64,000 nt of DNA from Streptobacillus ratti. GTDB taxonomy: Bacteria > Fusobacteriota > Fusobacteriia > Fusobacteriales > Leptotrichiaceae. The stretch lies in the NCBI RefSeq assembly GCF_001891165.1, contig NZ_LKKW01000001.1, positions 1 to 64,000 of the forward strand. Reading direction: 5' to 3'. Numbering within the stretch: the first letter of the stretch is position 1; every line of letters begins with the position of its first letter. This document shows, piece after piece, positions 42,948 to 51,450 of this stretch. The notes beneath the pieces were generated by a model. It saw only the letters and a list, made by a program, of their open reading frames with translations. It did not search any database and was not told where the DNA came from. Both the position numbers and the translations under genes were made by a program.

Positions 42948-44915
42948 TTAATCTATATATTTATTCATCCAATTTGTTATTTCCTCTAATCTTTCAATTC
43001 TAGCTTTAGGCTTACCATCTCTTGAAAGTCCATGAGATTCTCCGTAAAATAATACCATCTTAGTATCTACGTTTCTATCTCTTAAAGCAGTAAATAATTG
43101 ATATCCTTGATCTACAGGACATCTATAATCTTCATTTGAATGTATTATTAAAGTTGGAGTTTTAGCATTTTCTATATATTTTAATGGAGAATGATTCCAA
43201 ATTTTTTCAAATCCTTTTTCATTAGGTAATGTAGTATAATTTTGGTCATCTGAGAAATAATAACCTATATCACTAATACCATACATAGAAATCCAGTTAG
43301 ATATAGATCTTTGAGTAGCTGCAACTTTAAATCTATTTGTATGTGTGATTATCCAGTTAGTCATGAAACCACCATAAGATCCACCAGTTACCCCTAGTTT
43401 TTCTTTATCGATATTAGGATACTTAATTAATACCTCATCTACAAAATTCATTAAATCTTCATAATCTATAGTACCATATTTTCCTCTAATATCACTAAAT
43501 TTATCTCCTCTACCACTAGAACCATGAGGGTTTGTAAACATAACTACATATCCTTTATTTACCCAAACCTGCATTTCATGATAATAGATAGTTGAATAAA
43601 CAGTCTTAGGACCACCATGAATATCTAATATAGCAGGGTATGATTTATTTTCATCAAAATTTTCAGGTAATAATACAAAACCTTTAATTATATCTCCATT
43701 AGATTCGAATTCAAACATATTAGGTTCTGCTATATATTTATCTTTTATAACATCATCATTATATGAAGTAATTTGTTCTAATCCATTTGATTTATATATT
43801 TCTAATAATTTAGAATCTTTAAATCCTAATAGATATAGGTCATCTTTTAAAATTGCATATCCATCAACTGAACCTAATGAATTAGAAATAACATATGATT
43901 TTCCATCTTTTACACCATGTAGTTCTGCTTTATATTCAGTAGTACATATGTATGTTACTTCCTCTGTATCATAATTTACTTTAAAGTTTTCATTATATCC
44001 AAATCTAGCATCAGTACCAGTAGCATTTCCATAGCTAACATCTTCATCTAAATAAAGTTCAATTTCTGAATTACTTCTATTTATTTTATACATTTTACTA
44101 TTTTCATTTATACCATAAAATTCCATTAAACTAGCTATTGCATAGATATTATTTTTACCATATTTAGCATTTGAAAAACTATATTTACCATCTTCAACTA
44201 TAGTTTTTATTTCTGAATTATTAACGTCATATTCCATTAAAGAATTAAATTTATTCATTTTTTTGTCAAAATATTCAGATATTAAAAGTATTTTGTTATT
44301 ATCTATGTCTAAAATACTTGCATTAGTTCCGTCAAGTAAAGTAATGTTTTCAATTTTATTTTCAGAAGGTATATATTTAAAAATTGCATTTCTTGTTTTA
44401 GAAATATATGTAGCACCATCATTCCAAAATGGAATTTCATCTATAATTCTTCTAAAGCTTTTATCTTTTGTTTCTTTTAGGTATTTAGATTTTTCTTCTT
44501 TAGATAACATATAAAATTCTGGATTATCTAAAGAATATTCAGAAGATAAAATGTATAAATCATCATGTATTCTATATATTTTGTTTACAGGAAAGTCAAA
44601 TTCTAAAAATTTTTCAGCCTCACCTGATTTTTCAATATTTAATTTATATATTACACTACCAGCTTCATTTTCTTTATCTTCGTCACTTCTTTTAGAGAAA
44701 AAGTATATATTAGAATTATCTAAATATTCATAATTTCCCTCATTTGCTAACTTTCTGTGTTCTTTACCATCAAACATATATATAGAACTATCGTATCTAT
44801 TTTTTTCTAAATTTGGTTTTGAAAGTATATATGTTAGTATAGTTTTATCTTTATTTGATTTTAAGTTCCAAATGTATTTAAAATCATTCATTGTATCTAT
44901 GTTTAATTTAGACAT
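42948..44915 (-). CDS. S9 family serine peptidase (acylaminoacyl/prolyl oligopeptidase type)
   Basis: 655 residues, cytosolic, no signal peptide. The first 400 residues form a beta-propeller (repeats with DKDIYILS-like strands). The C-terminal alpha/beta hydrolase has the nucleophile in GVTGGSYGGFMTNW, the Asp in HSNEDYRCPVDQGYQLF and the His in YGESHGLSRDGK. It cleaves short peptides or N-acyl-peptides, fitting an amino-acid-fermenting organism. The start overlaps by one base the stop of the EIIA gene upstream. Confidence 0.92.
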   Translation of the reverse strand: MSKLNIDTMNDFKYIWNLKSNKDKTILTYILSKPNLEKNRYDSSIYMFDGKEHRKLANEGNYEYLDNSNIYFFSKRSDEDKENEAGSVIYKLNIEKSGEAEKFLEFDFPVNKIYRIHDDLYILSSEYSLDNPEFYMLSKEEKSKYLKETKDKSFRRIIDEIPFWNDGATYISKTRNAIFKYIPSENKIENITLLDGTNASILDIDNNKILLISEYFDKKMNKFNSLMEYDVNNSEIKTIVEDGKYSFSNAKYGKNNIYAIASLMEFYGINENSKMYKINRSNSEIELYLDEDVSYGNATGTDARFGYNENFKVNYDTEEVTYICTTEYKAELHGVKDGKSYVISNSLGSVDGYAILKDDLYLLGFKDSKLLEIYKSNGLEQITSYNDDVIKDKYIAEPNMFEFESNGDIIKGFVLLPENFDENKSYPAILDIHGGPKTVYSTIYYHEMQVWVNKGYVVMFTNPHGSSGRGDKFSDIRGKYGTIDYEDLMNFVDEVLIKYPNIDKEKLGVTGGSYGGFMTNWIITHTNRFKVAATQRSISNWISMYGISDIGYYFSDDQNYTTLPNEKGFEKIWNHSPLKYIENAKTPTLIIHSNEDYRCPVDQGYQLFTALRDRNVDTKMVLFYGESHGLSRDGKPKARIERLEEITNWMNKYID

Positions 44916-45376
44916 TATATATTTACCTCTTCTAATTTACTAATTAAATTTATTATTCCCTCTTTAGATTTACAGTTAGAAACAACATTTACATTAGTTT
45001 TGTTATAAAAAATTTTAGCTATTTTAGCTAATGCTTCTAAATGCCAGTTGTTATATTTTGTAGGAGTAGCTATGAATAGAAAAAGTTTAGTTTTTTCATT
45101 ATCTAAAGATTCAAAATCTACACCATCTTGACTTATTCCTAAACCAATAGAAAAATGACTTATATAATCACTTCTAACATGTGGTATAGCTAATCCATGC
45201 TCTAAAGCTGTTGAACCAACATCTTCTCTAGCAACCAAATCATTATATAATTTTTCTTCATCTAAAATTTCTCCAGTTTCTACTAAAGATATTAGCTCTT
45301 TTAAAATTCCTTTTTTTGTTTTTGATTTTAAATCAATACAAATATTTTCTTTTTTTATAATCTCACTTATTAGCAT
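44915..45376 (-). CDS. PTS EIIA component, fructose/mannitol type
   Basis: 153 residues, the size of a stand-alone EIIA-2/PtsN-like domain. The phosphorylated His is in ALEHGLAIPHVRSDY, with VGSTALEHG before it and the late FIATPTKYNNWHLEALAKIAKI. It accepts phosphate from HPr. No EIIB/EIIC lies next to it, and it is cotranscribed with the S9 peptidase, so a regulatory PtsN-type role is possible. Confidence 0.88.
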   Translation of the reverse strand: MLISEIIKKENICIDLKSKTKKGILKELISLVETGEILDEEKLYNDLVAREDVGSTALEHGLAIPHVRSDYISHFSIGLGISQDGVDFESLDNEKTKLFLFIATPTKYNNWHLEALAKIAKIFYNKTNVNVVSNCKSKEGIINLISKLEEVNI

Positions 45377-45401
45377 ATAAGTACCTCCATTCTTCTTATT
45401 T

Positions 45402-45429
45402 ATTATAACATTATAAAATAAAAAGTCAA
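45402..45429 (-). promoter_or_regulatory. Promoter of the EIIA-peptidase operon
   Basis: On the minus strand TTGACT (45424-45429) and TATAAT (45402-45407) with 16-base spacing and an extended -10 TG. An RBS-like GGAGG lies at about 45386. Confidence 0.65.
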
Positions 45430-45501
45430 TATAATAAAAATCATAGTTTAATGATATTTAATATAGTCAATAAAGTTTGATTATGTAAACTTTTTTACTG
45501 A

Positions 45502-45530
45502 TTGATAAAAAAGTACATTTATGCTATAAT
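45502..45530 (+). promoter_or_regulatory. Promoter of the prfA operon
   Basis: TTGATA (45502-45507) and TATAAT (45525-45530), spacing 17, with TGC before the -10. It drives the long run from prfA towards secA. Confidence 0.75.
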
Positions 45531-45568
45531 AAATAGTAAAAATATGAAAAAAGTGAAAGGAGAAAATA

Positions 45569-46645
45569 ATGTTTCAAAAATTAGATGAAGTTGTTGAAAA
45601 ATATGAAGAAATAAATAGATTACTTATGATGCCAGAAGTATTGTCTGATCCTAAAAAATTAATGGAATATAATAAAACATTAAGTCAAATGTCAGAAATT
45701 GTTGAGAAATATTTAGCATATAAATCAAAAAAAGAGGCTTTAGAACAATATAAAGAAGATATTAAAATTGAAAAAGATGAAGAAATGTTAGAAATGTTAA
45801 ACATGGAAATTGATACAATAGAAGAAGAAATTCCGAGGATTGAAGATGAATTAAAAATATTACTTTTACCAAAAGATCCAAATGATGAAAAAAATGTAAT
45901 AGTTGAATTAAGAGCAGGAGCAGGTGGAGATGAAGCTGCCTTATTTGTTTCTGATATATTCCGTATGTTTACAAGATATGCTGAAAGAAATAAATGGAAA
46001 ACAGAAATAATAGATAAAAATGAAATAGGTGTTGGAGGACTAAAAGAAATAACTTTCTTAATATCTGGTAAAGGGGCATATTCAAGATTAAAATTTGAAA
46101 GTGGAGTACATAGAGTACAAAGAGTTCCTGATACAGAAGCATCTGGAAGAATACATACATCAACAATTACTGTTGCAGTATTACCTGAAATAGATGATGT
46201 AGAGCAAGTTGCCATAAATCCATCTGATTTACAAATAGATACATATAGATCTAGTGGTGCAGGGGGACAACACGTAAATACAACAGATTCAGCAGTTAGA
46301 ATTACACATAAACCTACTGGTATAGTTGTAACATCACAAGATGGAAGATCTCAAATTAAAAATAAAGAGGCTGCTATGAAAGTACTTGCTTCTAAATTAT
46401 ATGAAATTGAAGTAGAAAAACAAAGAAGCTCAGTAGAAGCTGAAAGAAGAAGTCAAGTTGGTACAGGAGATAGATCTGAAAAAATCAGAACATATAACTA
46501 TCCTCAAGGAAGAGTTACTGACCATAGAATTAAATTAACTTTACATAGATTAGATGTTATACTTGATGGTGCATTAGATGAAATTATTGATGCTTTAATA
46601 GCATTTAATCAAGCAGAATTATTAAAAAATTCAGGTGAAAATTAA
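45569..46645 (+). CDS. prfA: Peptide chain release factor 1
   Basis: 358 residues. It recognises UAA and UAG and triggers peptide release. The GGQ loop [20 protein letters not shown], the acidic [15 protein letters not shown] and [13 protein letters not shown]-like C-terminal motifs are present. RBS AAAGGAG. Its modifier gene prmC follows with a one-base gap. Confidence 0.96.
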   Translation: MFQKLDEVVEKYEEINRLLMMPEVLSDPKKLMEYNKTLSQMSEIVEKYLAYKSKKEALEQYKEDIKIEKDEEMLEMLNMEIDTIEEEIPRIEDELKILLLPKDPNDEKNVIVELRAGAGGDEAALFVSDIFRMFTRYAERNKWKTEIIDKNEIGVGGLKEITFLISGKGAYSRLKFESGVHRVQRVPDTEASGRIHTSTITVAVLPEIDDVEQVAINPSDLQIDTYRSSGAGGQHVNTTDSAVRITHKPTGIVVTSQDGRSQIKNKEAAMKVLASKLYEIEVEKQRSSVEAERRSQVGTGDRSEKIRTYNYPQGRVTDHRIKLTLHRLDVILDGALDEIIDALIAFNQAELLKNSGEN

Positions 46646-46646
46646 T

Positions 46647-47726
46647 ATGGAAGACACTTTATTAACATTACTGAATAAATCAGTAAAATATTTAGAAAAT
46701 AAAGGTGTCCCTAAACCAAGGTTTGTTGTTGAAAAGATACTATCTGAGATTTTATTGCTTGATAGAATTTCACTTTATTCAAATTTTGAAAGAATAATTT
46801 CAGATGATGAAAAGAAAATGATAAAAGAAAAATTATTAAATTATGATGCTAATAAAAAAGAAGAAATAGTGCTTGAAACTATTAGAGATTATTATGAAAA
46901 AACAAAGGTTTATTTAGATAAAAAAGGTGTAAGTGAAAGTAATATTATTACAAATATTATTTTTTCTAATTTATTAAATATTGATATGAGTTTATTATTT
47001 ACTAAATATAATACTAGCATTAATGAAGAACAAAAAAATAAGTTAAGAGATATATTAAAAAAGATAGTTGAAAAAAAAATACCTATACAATATATATTTA
47101 ATGAACAAATTTTTTATGGTTATTCGTTTTATGTAGATAAGAATGTTTTAATACCTAGGATAGATACAGAAGTTGTAGTTGAAAAATCATTAGAATTAAT
47201 TAGTAAAATAGATTCTCCAAAAGTTTTGGATATAGGGACAGGTAGTGGAGCTATAGCTTTAGTAATAGGACTTGAAAATAGAAATAGTAAAATTTTAGCA
47301 GTTGATATATCAGAAAATGCTTTGAAAGTTGCTAAAAAAAATTCAGAAATATTGAATGTAGAAAATGTAAAATTCTTACACTCTGATTTATTTTCTAATA
47401 TTACATATAAAGAATTTGATTTAATTGTTTCTAATCCTCCTTATATATCTCAAGATGAAATAGGAATTATGGGTGAAAATGTTTTATTACATGAACCAGA
47501 AAATGCCTTATTTGCAGATAATGGAGGACTATATTTTTATTTTGAAATATCAAAAAATGCACAAAATTATTTAAAAGATAATGGATATTTACTTTTTGAA
47601 ATAGGATATTCTCAAGGAAGTAAAGTAAAGGAAATTATGGAAAAATTTGGATACATTGAAGTATCTATTGGTAAAGATTTAACTGGAAATGAAAGATATG
47701 TTTTTGGTAAAAAGAAAGGAAATTAA
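46647..47726 (+). CDS. prmC: Release factor glutamine methyltransferase with duplicated N-terminal domain
   Basis: 359 residues. It methylates the GGQ glutamine of release factors. The catalytic domain (about 165-359) has VLDIGTGSGAIALVI, AVDISENALKVAKKN and VSNPPYIS. PrmC is usually about 280 residues. The extra length is explained by a second copy of the small helical N-domain: residues about 10-65 (KYLENKGVPKPRFVVEKIL) and about 85-150 (YLDKKGVSESNIITNIIF) match each other. ATG 46647 after AGGTGA is preferred over GTG 46635. Confidence 0.92.
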   Translation: MEDTLLTLLNKSVKYLENKGVPKPRFVVEKILSEILLLDRISLYSNFERIISDDEKKMIKEKLLNYDANKKEEIVLETIRDYYEKTKVYLDKKGVSESNIITNIIFSNLLNIDMSLLFTKYNTSINEEQKNKLRDILKKIVEKKIPIQYIFNEQIFYGYSFYVDKNVLIPRIDTEVVVEKSLELISKIDSPKVLDIGTGSGAIALVIGLENRNSKILAVDISENALKVAKKNSEILNVENVKFLHSDLFSNITYKEFDLIVSNPPYISQDEIGIMGENVLLHEPENALFADNGGLYFYFEISKNAQNYLKDNGYLLFEIGYSQGSKVKEIMEKFGYIEVSIGKDLTGNERYVFGKKKGN

Positions 47727-48754
47727 TGAAAGTTGAAGATTATGATTTTGATTTACCTTTAGAATGTATAGCACAACATGCAATAGATCCAAGGGATCAT
47801 TCAAAATTATTAGTTTTAAATAAAAATAATGGAAATATAGAAGATAAGAAATTCTATAATATCATTGATTATCTTACCCCTAATGATATATTAGTAATTA
47901 ATAGAACTAAAGTTATTCCAGCTAGATTATTTGGTAAAAAAGAAAATGGAGTAATATTAGAATGTTTTTTATTAAAAAGAATTGATTTAACAAAATGGGA
48001 AGTTTTATTAAAACCTGCAAAAAGATTAAAAATAAATGATAAACTAATATTTTCAGATAAATTATCTGCAAAATTATTAGAAATTAAAGAAGATGGAAAT
48101 AGAGTAATGGAATTTGAATTTGAGGGAGTATTTGAAGAAATACTTGATGAACTTGCAGAGATGCCATTACCACCATATATAACTGAAAAATTAGAAGATA
48201 AAAGTAGGTATCAAACAGTTTATGCTAAATCAGGTGAATCTGTTGCTGCTCCTACTGCTGGATTACATTTTACAACAGAATTACTTGAAAAGATTGAAAA
48301 AAAAGGTATAACAATAGTAGAGGTATTTTTGACTGTTGGACTTGGAACATTTAGACCTGTTCAAATGGAAAATATTGAAGATCATATAATGCACAGTGAA
48401 GAATACATTGTACCTACAAGTACTGCTGAAATAATAAATAAGGGTAAAAAAGATGGAAAAAGAATCATAGCAGTTGGTACAACATCTATTAGAACACTTG
48501 AGTCATCACTTGATGAAAATAATAATTTAATTGCACAAAAATCTGAAACGAGTATATTTATACATGGTGAATATAAGTTTAAAATAGTTGATGCCTTAAT
48601 TACTAATTTTCATTTACCTAAATCAACTTTAATAATGTTAATTTCATCTTTTGCAAATAAAGACTATGTTATGAATGCTTATCAACATGCAATAAAAAAT
48701 AATTATAGATTTTTTAGTTTTGGTGATGCAATGTTTATACAAGGAGAATTATGA
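47726..48754 (+). CDS. queA: S-adenosylmethionine:tRNA ribosyltransferase-isomerase
   Basis: 342 residues. It converts preQ1-tRNA to epoxyqueuosine-tRNA. It has FDLPLECIAQHAIDPRDHSKLLVL, INRTKVIPARLFG, the family core SVAAPTAGLHFTTELL and KIVDALITNFHLPKSTLIMLIS. It overlaps the prmC stop by one base (TAATG) and rsmD by four. Confidence 0.95.
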   Translation: MKVEDYDFDLPLECIAQHAIDPRDHSKLLVLNKNNGNIEDKKFYNIIDYLTPNDILVINRTKVIPARLFGKKENGVILECFLLKRIDLTKWEVLLKPAKRLKINDKLIFSDKLSAKLLEIKEDGNRVMEFEFEGVFEEILDELAEMPLPPYITEKLEDKSRYQTVYAKSGESVAAPTAGLHFTTELLEKIEKKGITIVEVFLTVGLGTFRPVQMENIEDHIMHSEEYIVPTSTAEIINKGKKDGKRIIAVGTTSIRTLESSLDENNNLIAQKSETSIFIHGEYKFKIVDALITNFHLPKSTLIMLISSFANKDYVMNAYQHAIKNNYRFFSFGDAMFIQGEL

Positions 48755-49302
48755 GAATTACATCTGGATATTTAAAAAATAGAGTTATTTTAAGTAGAAT
48801 AGGTAAGGAAACTAGACCTACTCTTGAGAGAGTAAAAGAAGCAATTTATAGTATTATTTCAACTAAGGTTGAAGATGCTATTTTTTTAGATTTATACTCT
48901 GGCACTGGAAATATGTCTTTTGAGGCTATGAGTCGTGGTGCAAATAGAGCTGTAATGATTGAGATGGATAAAGAGGCTTTAAGAGTAATTATTGAAAATG
49001 TAAATAATTTAAATCTTGAAAAAAAATGTAGAGCATATAAAAATGATGTTTTGCGTGCGATTGAAATATTAGAAAATAAAAATGAGAAATTTGATATAAT
49101 TTTTATGGATCCACCATATAAAGAAAATTTAACAGAAAAAACATTAAAAAAACTTTCTAATCATGATATATTAGATAAAGATGGAATAATAATATGTGAA
49201 CATGGTAGATATGAAAAATTAGAAAATGAAATAGGAAATTTTGTTAAATTTGATGAAAGAGAGTATAATAAAAAAATAGTAACTTTTTATAAGAAAAAAT
49301 AG
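48751..49302 (+). CDS. rsmD: 16S rRNA (guanine966-N2)-methyltransferase
   Basis: 183 residues. RITSGYLKNRVI at the start, RPTLERVKEAIYSII, SAM motif FLDLYSGTGNMSFEAMSRGA and the catalytic FMDPPYKENLTE are intact. It modifies the 30S subunit, in keeping with the translation-related operon. Confidence 0.93.
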   Translation: MRITSGYLKNRVILSRIGKETRPTLERVKEAIYSIISTKVEDAIFLDLYSGTGNMSFEAMSRGANRAVMIEMDKEALRVIIENVNNLNLEKKCRAYKNDVLRAIEILENKNEKFDIIFMDPPYKENLTEKTLKKLSNHDILDKDGIIICEHGRYEKLENEIGNFVKFDEREYNKKIVTFYKKK

Positions 49303-49312
49303 GAGTGAAAAA

Positions 49313-49510
49313 ATGGCTAAAAAAAATTTTGAAACAATTTTAGAAGAAATTAAAGAAAGTATAGATAAATTAGAAAGTTTTGATATATCTTTAGATGATT
49401 CTATAATTGAATATGAAAATGCTATTAAATTAATAAAAATGGCTGAAAAAAAATTAAAAGAAGTTGAAGGTAAATTAGAAGTAATAAAAATAAATGTTGA
49501 GAAAGAATAG
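49313..49510 (+). CDS. xseB: Exodeoxyribonuclease VII small subunit
   Basis: 65 residues, one helical hairpin typical of XseB (FETILEEIKESIDKLES, SLDDSIIEYENAIKLIKMAEKKLKEVEGKL). It complexes with XseA, which is not encoded in this window. RBS AGGAG. It sits 3 bases before ispA, as in many bacteria (xseB-ispA). Confidence 0.9.
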   Translation: MAKKNFETILEEIKESIDKLESFDISLDDSIIEYENAIKLIKMAEKKLKEVEGKLEVIKINVEKE

Positions 49511-49513
49511 TTT

Positions 49514-50362
49514 ATGGAAAGTTATTTACAAAATATTAGAAAAAATATAGATGAAAATATAAGAAAAGTATTAAAAAAACATAAATCAATAAAAGAAATT
49601 GATGAAATGTTAGAATATGCTGTTCTTTTGGGTGGAAAAAGAATAAGACCATTAATTATGTATATACTTGCAGATTTATATAAAAAAGATAAAAAGTTTA
49701 TAGAAAATGAAGCAGTTGCAATAGAATTAATACATGCTTATTCTTTAGTACATGATGATTTACCATGTATGGACAATGATATTTATAGAAGAGGAAATTT
49801 AACTGTTCATAAAAAATATGGAGAGGCAAATGCAGTTCTTGTAGGAGATGCTTTATTAACACTTGCTTTTTCAGTACTTGCAGAATCAGAATATTCTAAT
49901 AAATATAGTATAATTGCCCTTTCATATTATTCAGGTCATAGAGGAATGATATTAGGACAGTATTTAGATTTATTAAGTGAAAATAAAACTGATATTAATT
50001 TTGATGAGTTGATGGAAATACATTTAAATAAAACTGCAATGCTTTTAATGGCAGCTATTGAGATAGCTTCTATTAGTTTATCCATAAATACAGAAGCTAG
50101 AAATGCTCTTAGAAAATATATATTGTATATTGGTTTGGCTTATCAGATACAAGATGATATTTTAGAAGCAGAATCTAGTTTTGAAAAGATTGGTAAAGAA
50201 AATACTGATGATAAAAATAATAAATCAACTTTTCCTAAAATATTAGGTTTAGAAAAATCTAAAATATTAAAAGAAAAATTTACAAATGATGCAATAGAAA
50301 TAGTGAAAGATAATCAAAAATTAGTTGATTTTGCATATTATTTATTAAATAGGGAGTATTAA
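49514..50362 (+). CDS. ispA: Farnesyl diphosphate synthase (polyprenyl synthetase)
   Basis: 282 residues. The first Asp-rich motif is HDDLPCMDNDIYRRG, and the second is AYQIQDDILEAES. GGKRIRPLIMY carries the substrate-binding Lys/Arg. It supplies FPP to UppS. The residues four to five before the first DD motif (AYSLVHDD) fit a short-chain product. Confidence 0.93.
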   Translation: MESYLQNIRKNIDENIRKVLKKHKSIKEIDEMLEYAVLLGGKRIRPLIMYILADLYKKDKKFIENEAVAIELIHAYSLVHDDLPCMDNDIYRRGNLTVHKKYGEANAVLVGDALLTLAFSVLAESEYSNKYSIIALSYYSGHRGMILGQYLDLLSENKTDINFDELMEIHLNKTAMLLMAAIEIASISLSINTEARNALRKYILYIGLAYQIQDDILEAESSFEKIGKENTDDKNNKSTFPKILGLEKSKILKEKFTNDAIEIVKDNQKLVDFAYYLLNREY

Positions 50363-51111
50363 TGTTTAAAGAAGAGAAAAAACTATATATCATAGATGAA
50401 TTTTTAAAATATAATTGTATTGCTGTTTTTACAAAGAAAGAATTAGGAAATATGGCAGATTATATAAATAATGGTAATCCTAAAAATAATAGAGAAAATG
50501 CACTTTCTATATTAGGAATAAGCAATAAAAAAATTATTTTTGCTTCACAAAAACATACAAACAATATTATTGATATACCTAATGATGCTGATATTGAAAA
50601 ATTGTTAAATATTAATAATGTTGATGGTTTTGTAACAATGAGAAAAGATGTTGCAATATTCACTTTTTATGCAGATTGTTTACCTATTTATATATTGGAT
50701 AAAAAAAATGGAGCATATGGTTTAGCACATTCTGGTTGGGTAGGTACAATAAAGTTTGTAATACATAGATTAATCGATAAAATGATTAATACATATAACA
50801 GTAAAAAAGAGGACTTATTAATAGGTCTTGGTATAGGAATACATATTGATGATTATGAGGTAGGAATTGAATTTTTAGAGAATTTTAAAAATATCTTTCC
50901 AAATCATTTTCAAAAGTGTTTTAAAGAAATTAATGGTAAAATATTTTATGATAATACATTATTAAATAAATTATTAGCATTAGATTATGGAATATTAGAA
51001 TCTAATATAATTGTAGATTATAGAGGAGTTAAAAAAGCTAATACATTTTCACATAGATTAGATAAAGAAAATATTGGAAGATCTGCTGCAATAATAACAA
51101 TAAAGGAGTAA
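50362..51111 (+). CDS. pgeF: Multicopper-oxidase-domain protein PgeF (purine nucleoside phosphorylase YfiH family)
   Basis: 249 residues. Metal ligands are in SQKHTNNI (His), YADCLPIYI (Cys) and AHSGWVGTI (His). The C-terminal FSHRLDKENIGR motif is intact. Members were first called laccase-domain or polyphenol oxidase; they have adenosine/inosine phosphorylase activity and correct peptidoglycan precursor misincorporation. One-base overlap with ispA. Confidence 0.9.
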   Translation: MFKEEKKLYIIDEFLKYNCIAVFTKKELGNMADYINNGNPKNNRENALSILGISNKKIIFASQKHTNNIIDIPNDADIEKLLNINNVDGFVTMRKDVAIFTFYADCLPIYILDKKNGAYGLAHSGWVGTIKFVIHRLIDKMINTYNSKKEDLLIGLGIGIHIDDYEVGIEFLENFKNIFPNHFQKCFKEINGKIFYDNTLLNKLLALDYGILESNIIVDYRGVKKANTFSHRLDKENIGRSAAIITIKE

Positions 51112-51112
51112 A

Positions 51113-51406
51113 ATGCAACAAAAAAATAAGTTAATTTCTATTTTTATGCTTTCACTTTTACTTATAATGGTGAATAATAAAAGTTTGAATAATTCAGGAA
51201 CTAATATTCACATTAATAAAATAATAACAAGCTTTTTAAAAATAGAAAAAAAAGAAAATAAAAATATAAATATAAAAAATAATATAGAAAAATTTTTTCT
51301 TAAAAATATAAAAATAATAAGAAAAAATAATATAATATTTTTTTGGAAAAATTTTTTTACTTATAATAAAATTTATGGTAGGAATAATTTAAAATATCTT
51401 GAATAG
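51113..51406 (+). CDS. Short signal-bearing ORF immediately upstream of secA, possible SecM-like monitor
   Basis: 97 residues beginning MQQKNKLISIFMLSLLLIMV, a clear signal/membrane segment (8-21). A Lys/Asn-rich body follows with an aromatic/basic tail (IIFFWKNFFTYNKIYGRNNL). It lies one base after pgeF and 44 bases before secA. No family is recognised. The layout (secreted peptide, then secA) is that of secM-secA. The sequence TCCTTT (51412-51417) just past the stop can pair with the secA SD AAAGGA (51439-51444). Assignment as an arrest peptide is a hypothesis. Confidence 0.5.
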   Translation: MQQKNKLISIFMLSLLLIMVNNKSLNNSGTNIHINKIITSFLKIEKKENKNINIKNNIEKFFLKNIKIIRKNNIIFFWKNFFTYNKIYGRNNLKYLE

Positions 51407-51450
51407 AAATTTCCTTTTTAAAATATATAAATAATAATAAAGGAGTAAAA
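51407..51450 (+). promoter_or_regulatory. Possible hairpin sequestering the secA SD
   Basis: TTCCTTT (51411-51417) can pair with AAAGGAG (51439-51445), seven pairs including one G-U, over a 21-base AU-rich loop. A ribosome paused at the end of the upstream ORF (stop at 51404) would cover the first strand and expose the SD. Stability is modest. Confidence 0.35.

Noticed and set aside
45685-46215. Long minus-strand ORF of 176 codons inside prfA
   Set aside because: It is antisense to a conserved release factor and its protein is low-complexity Ser/Ile/Phe, a shadow of AT-rich coding DNA.
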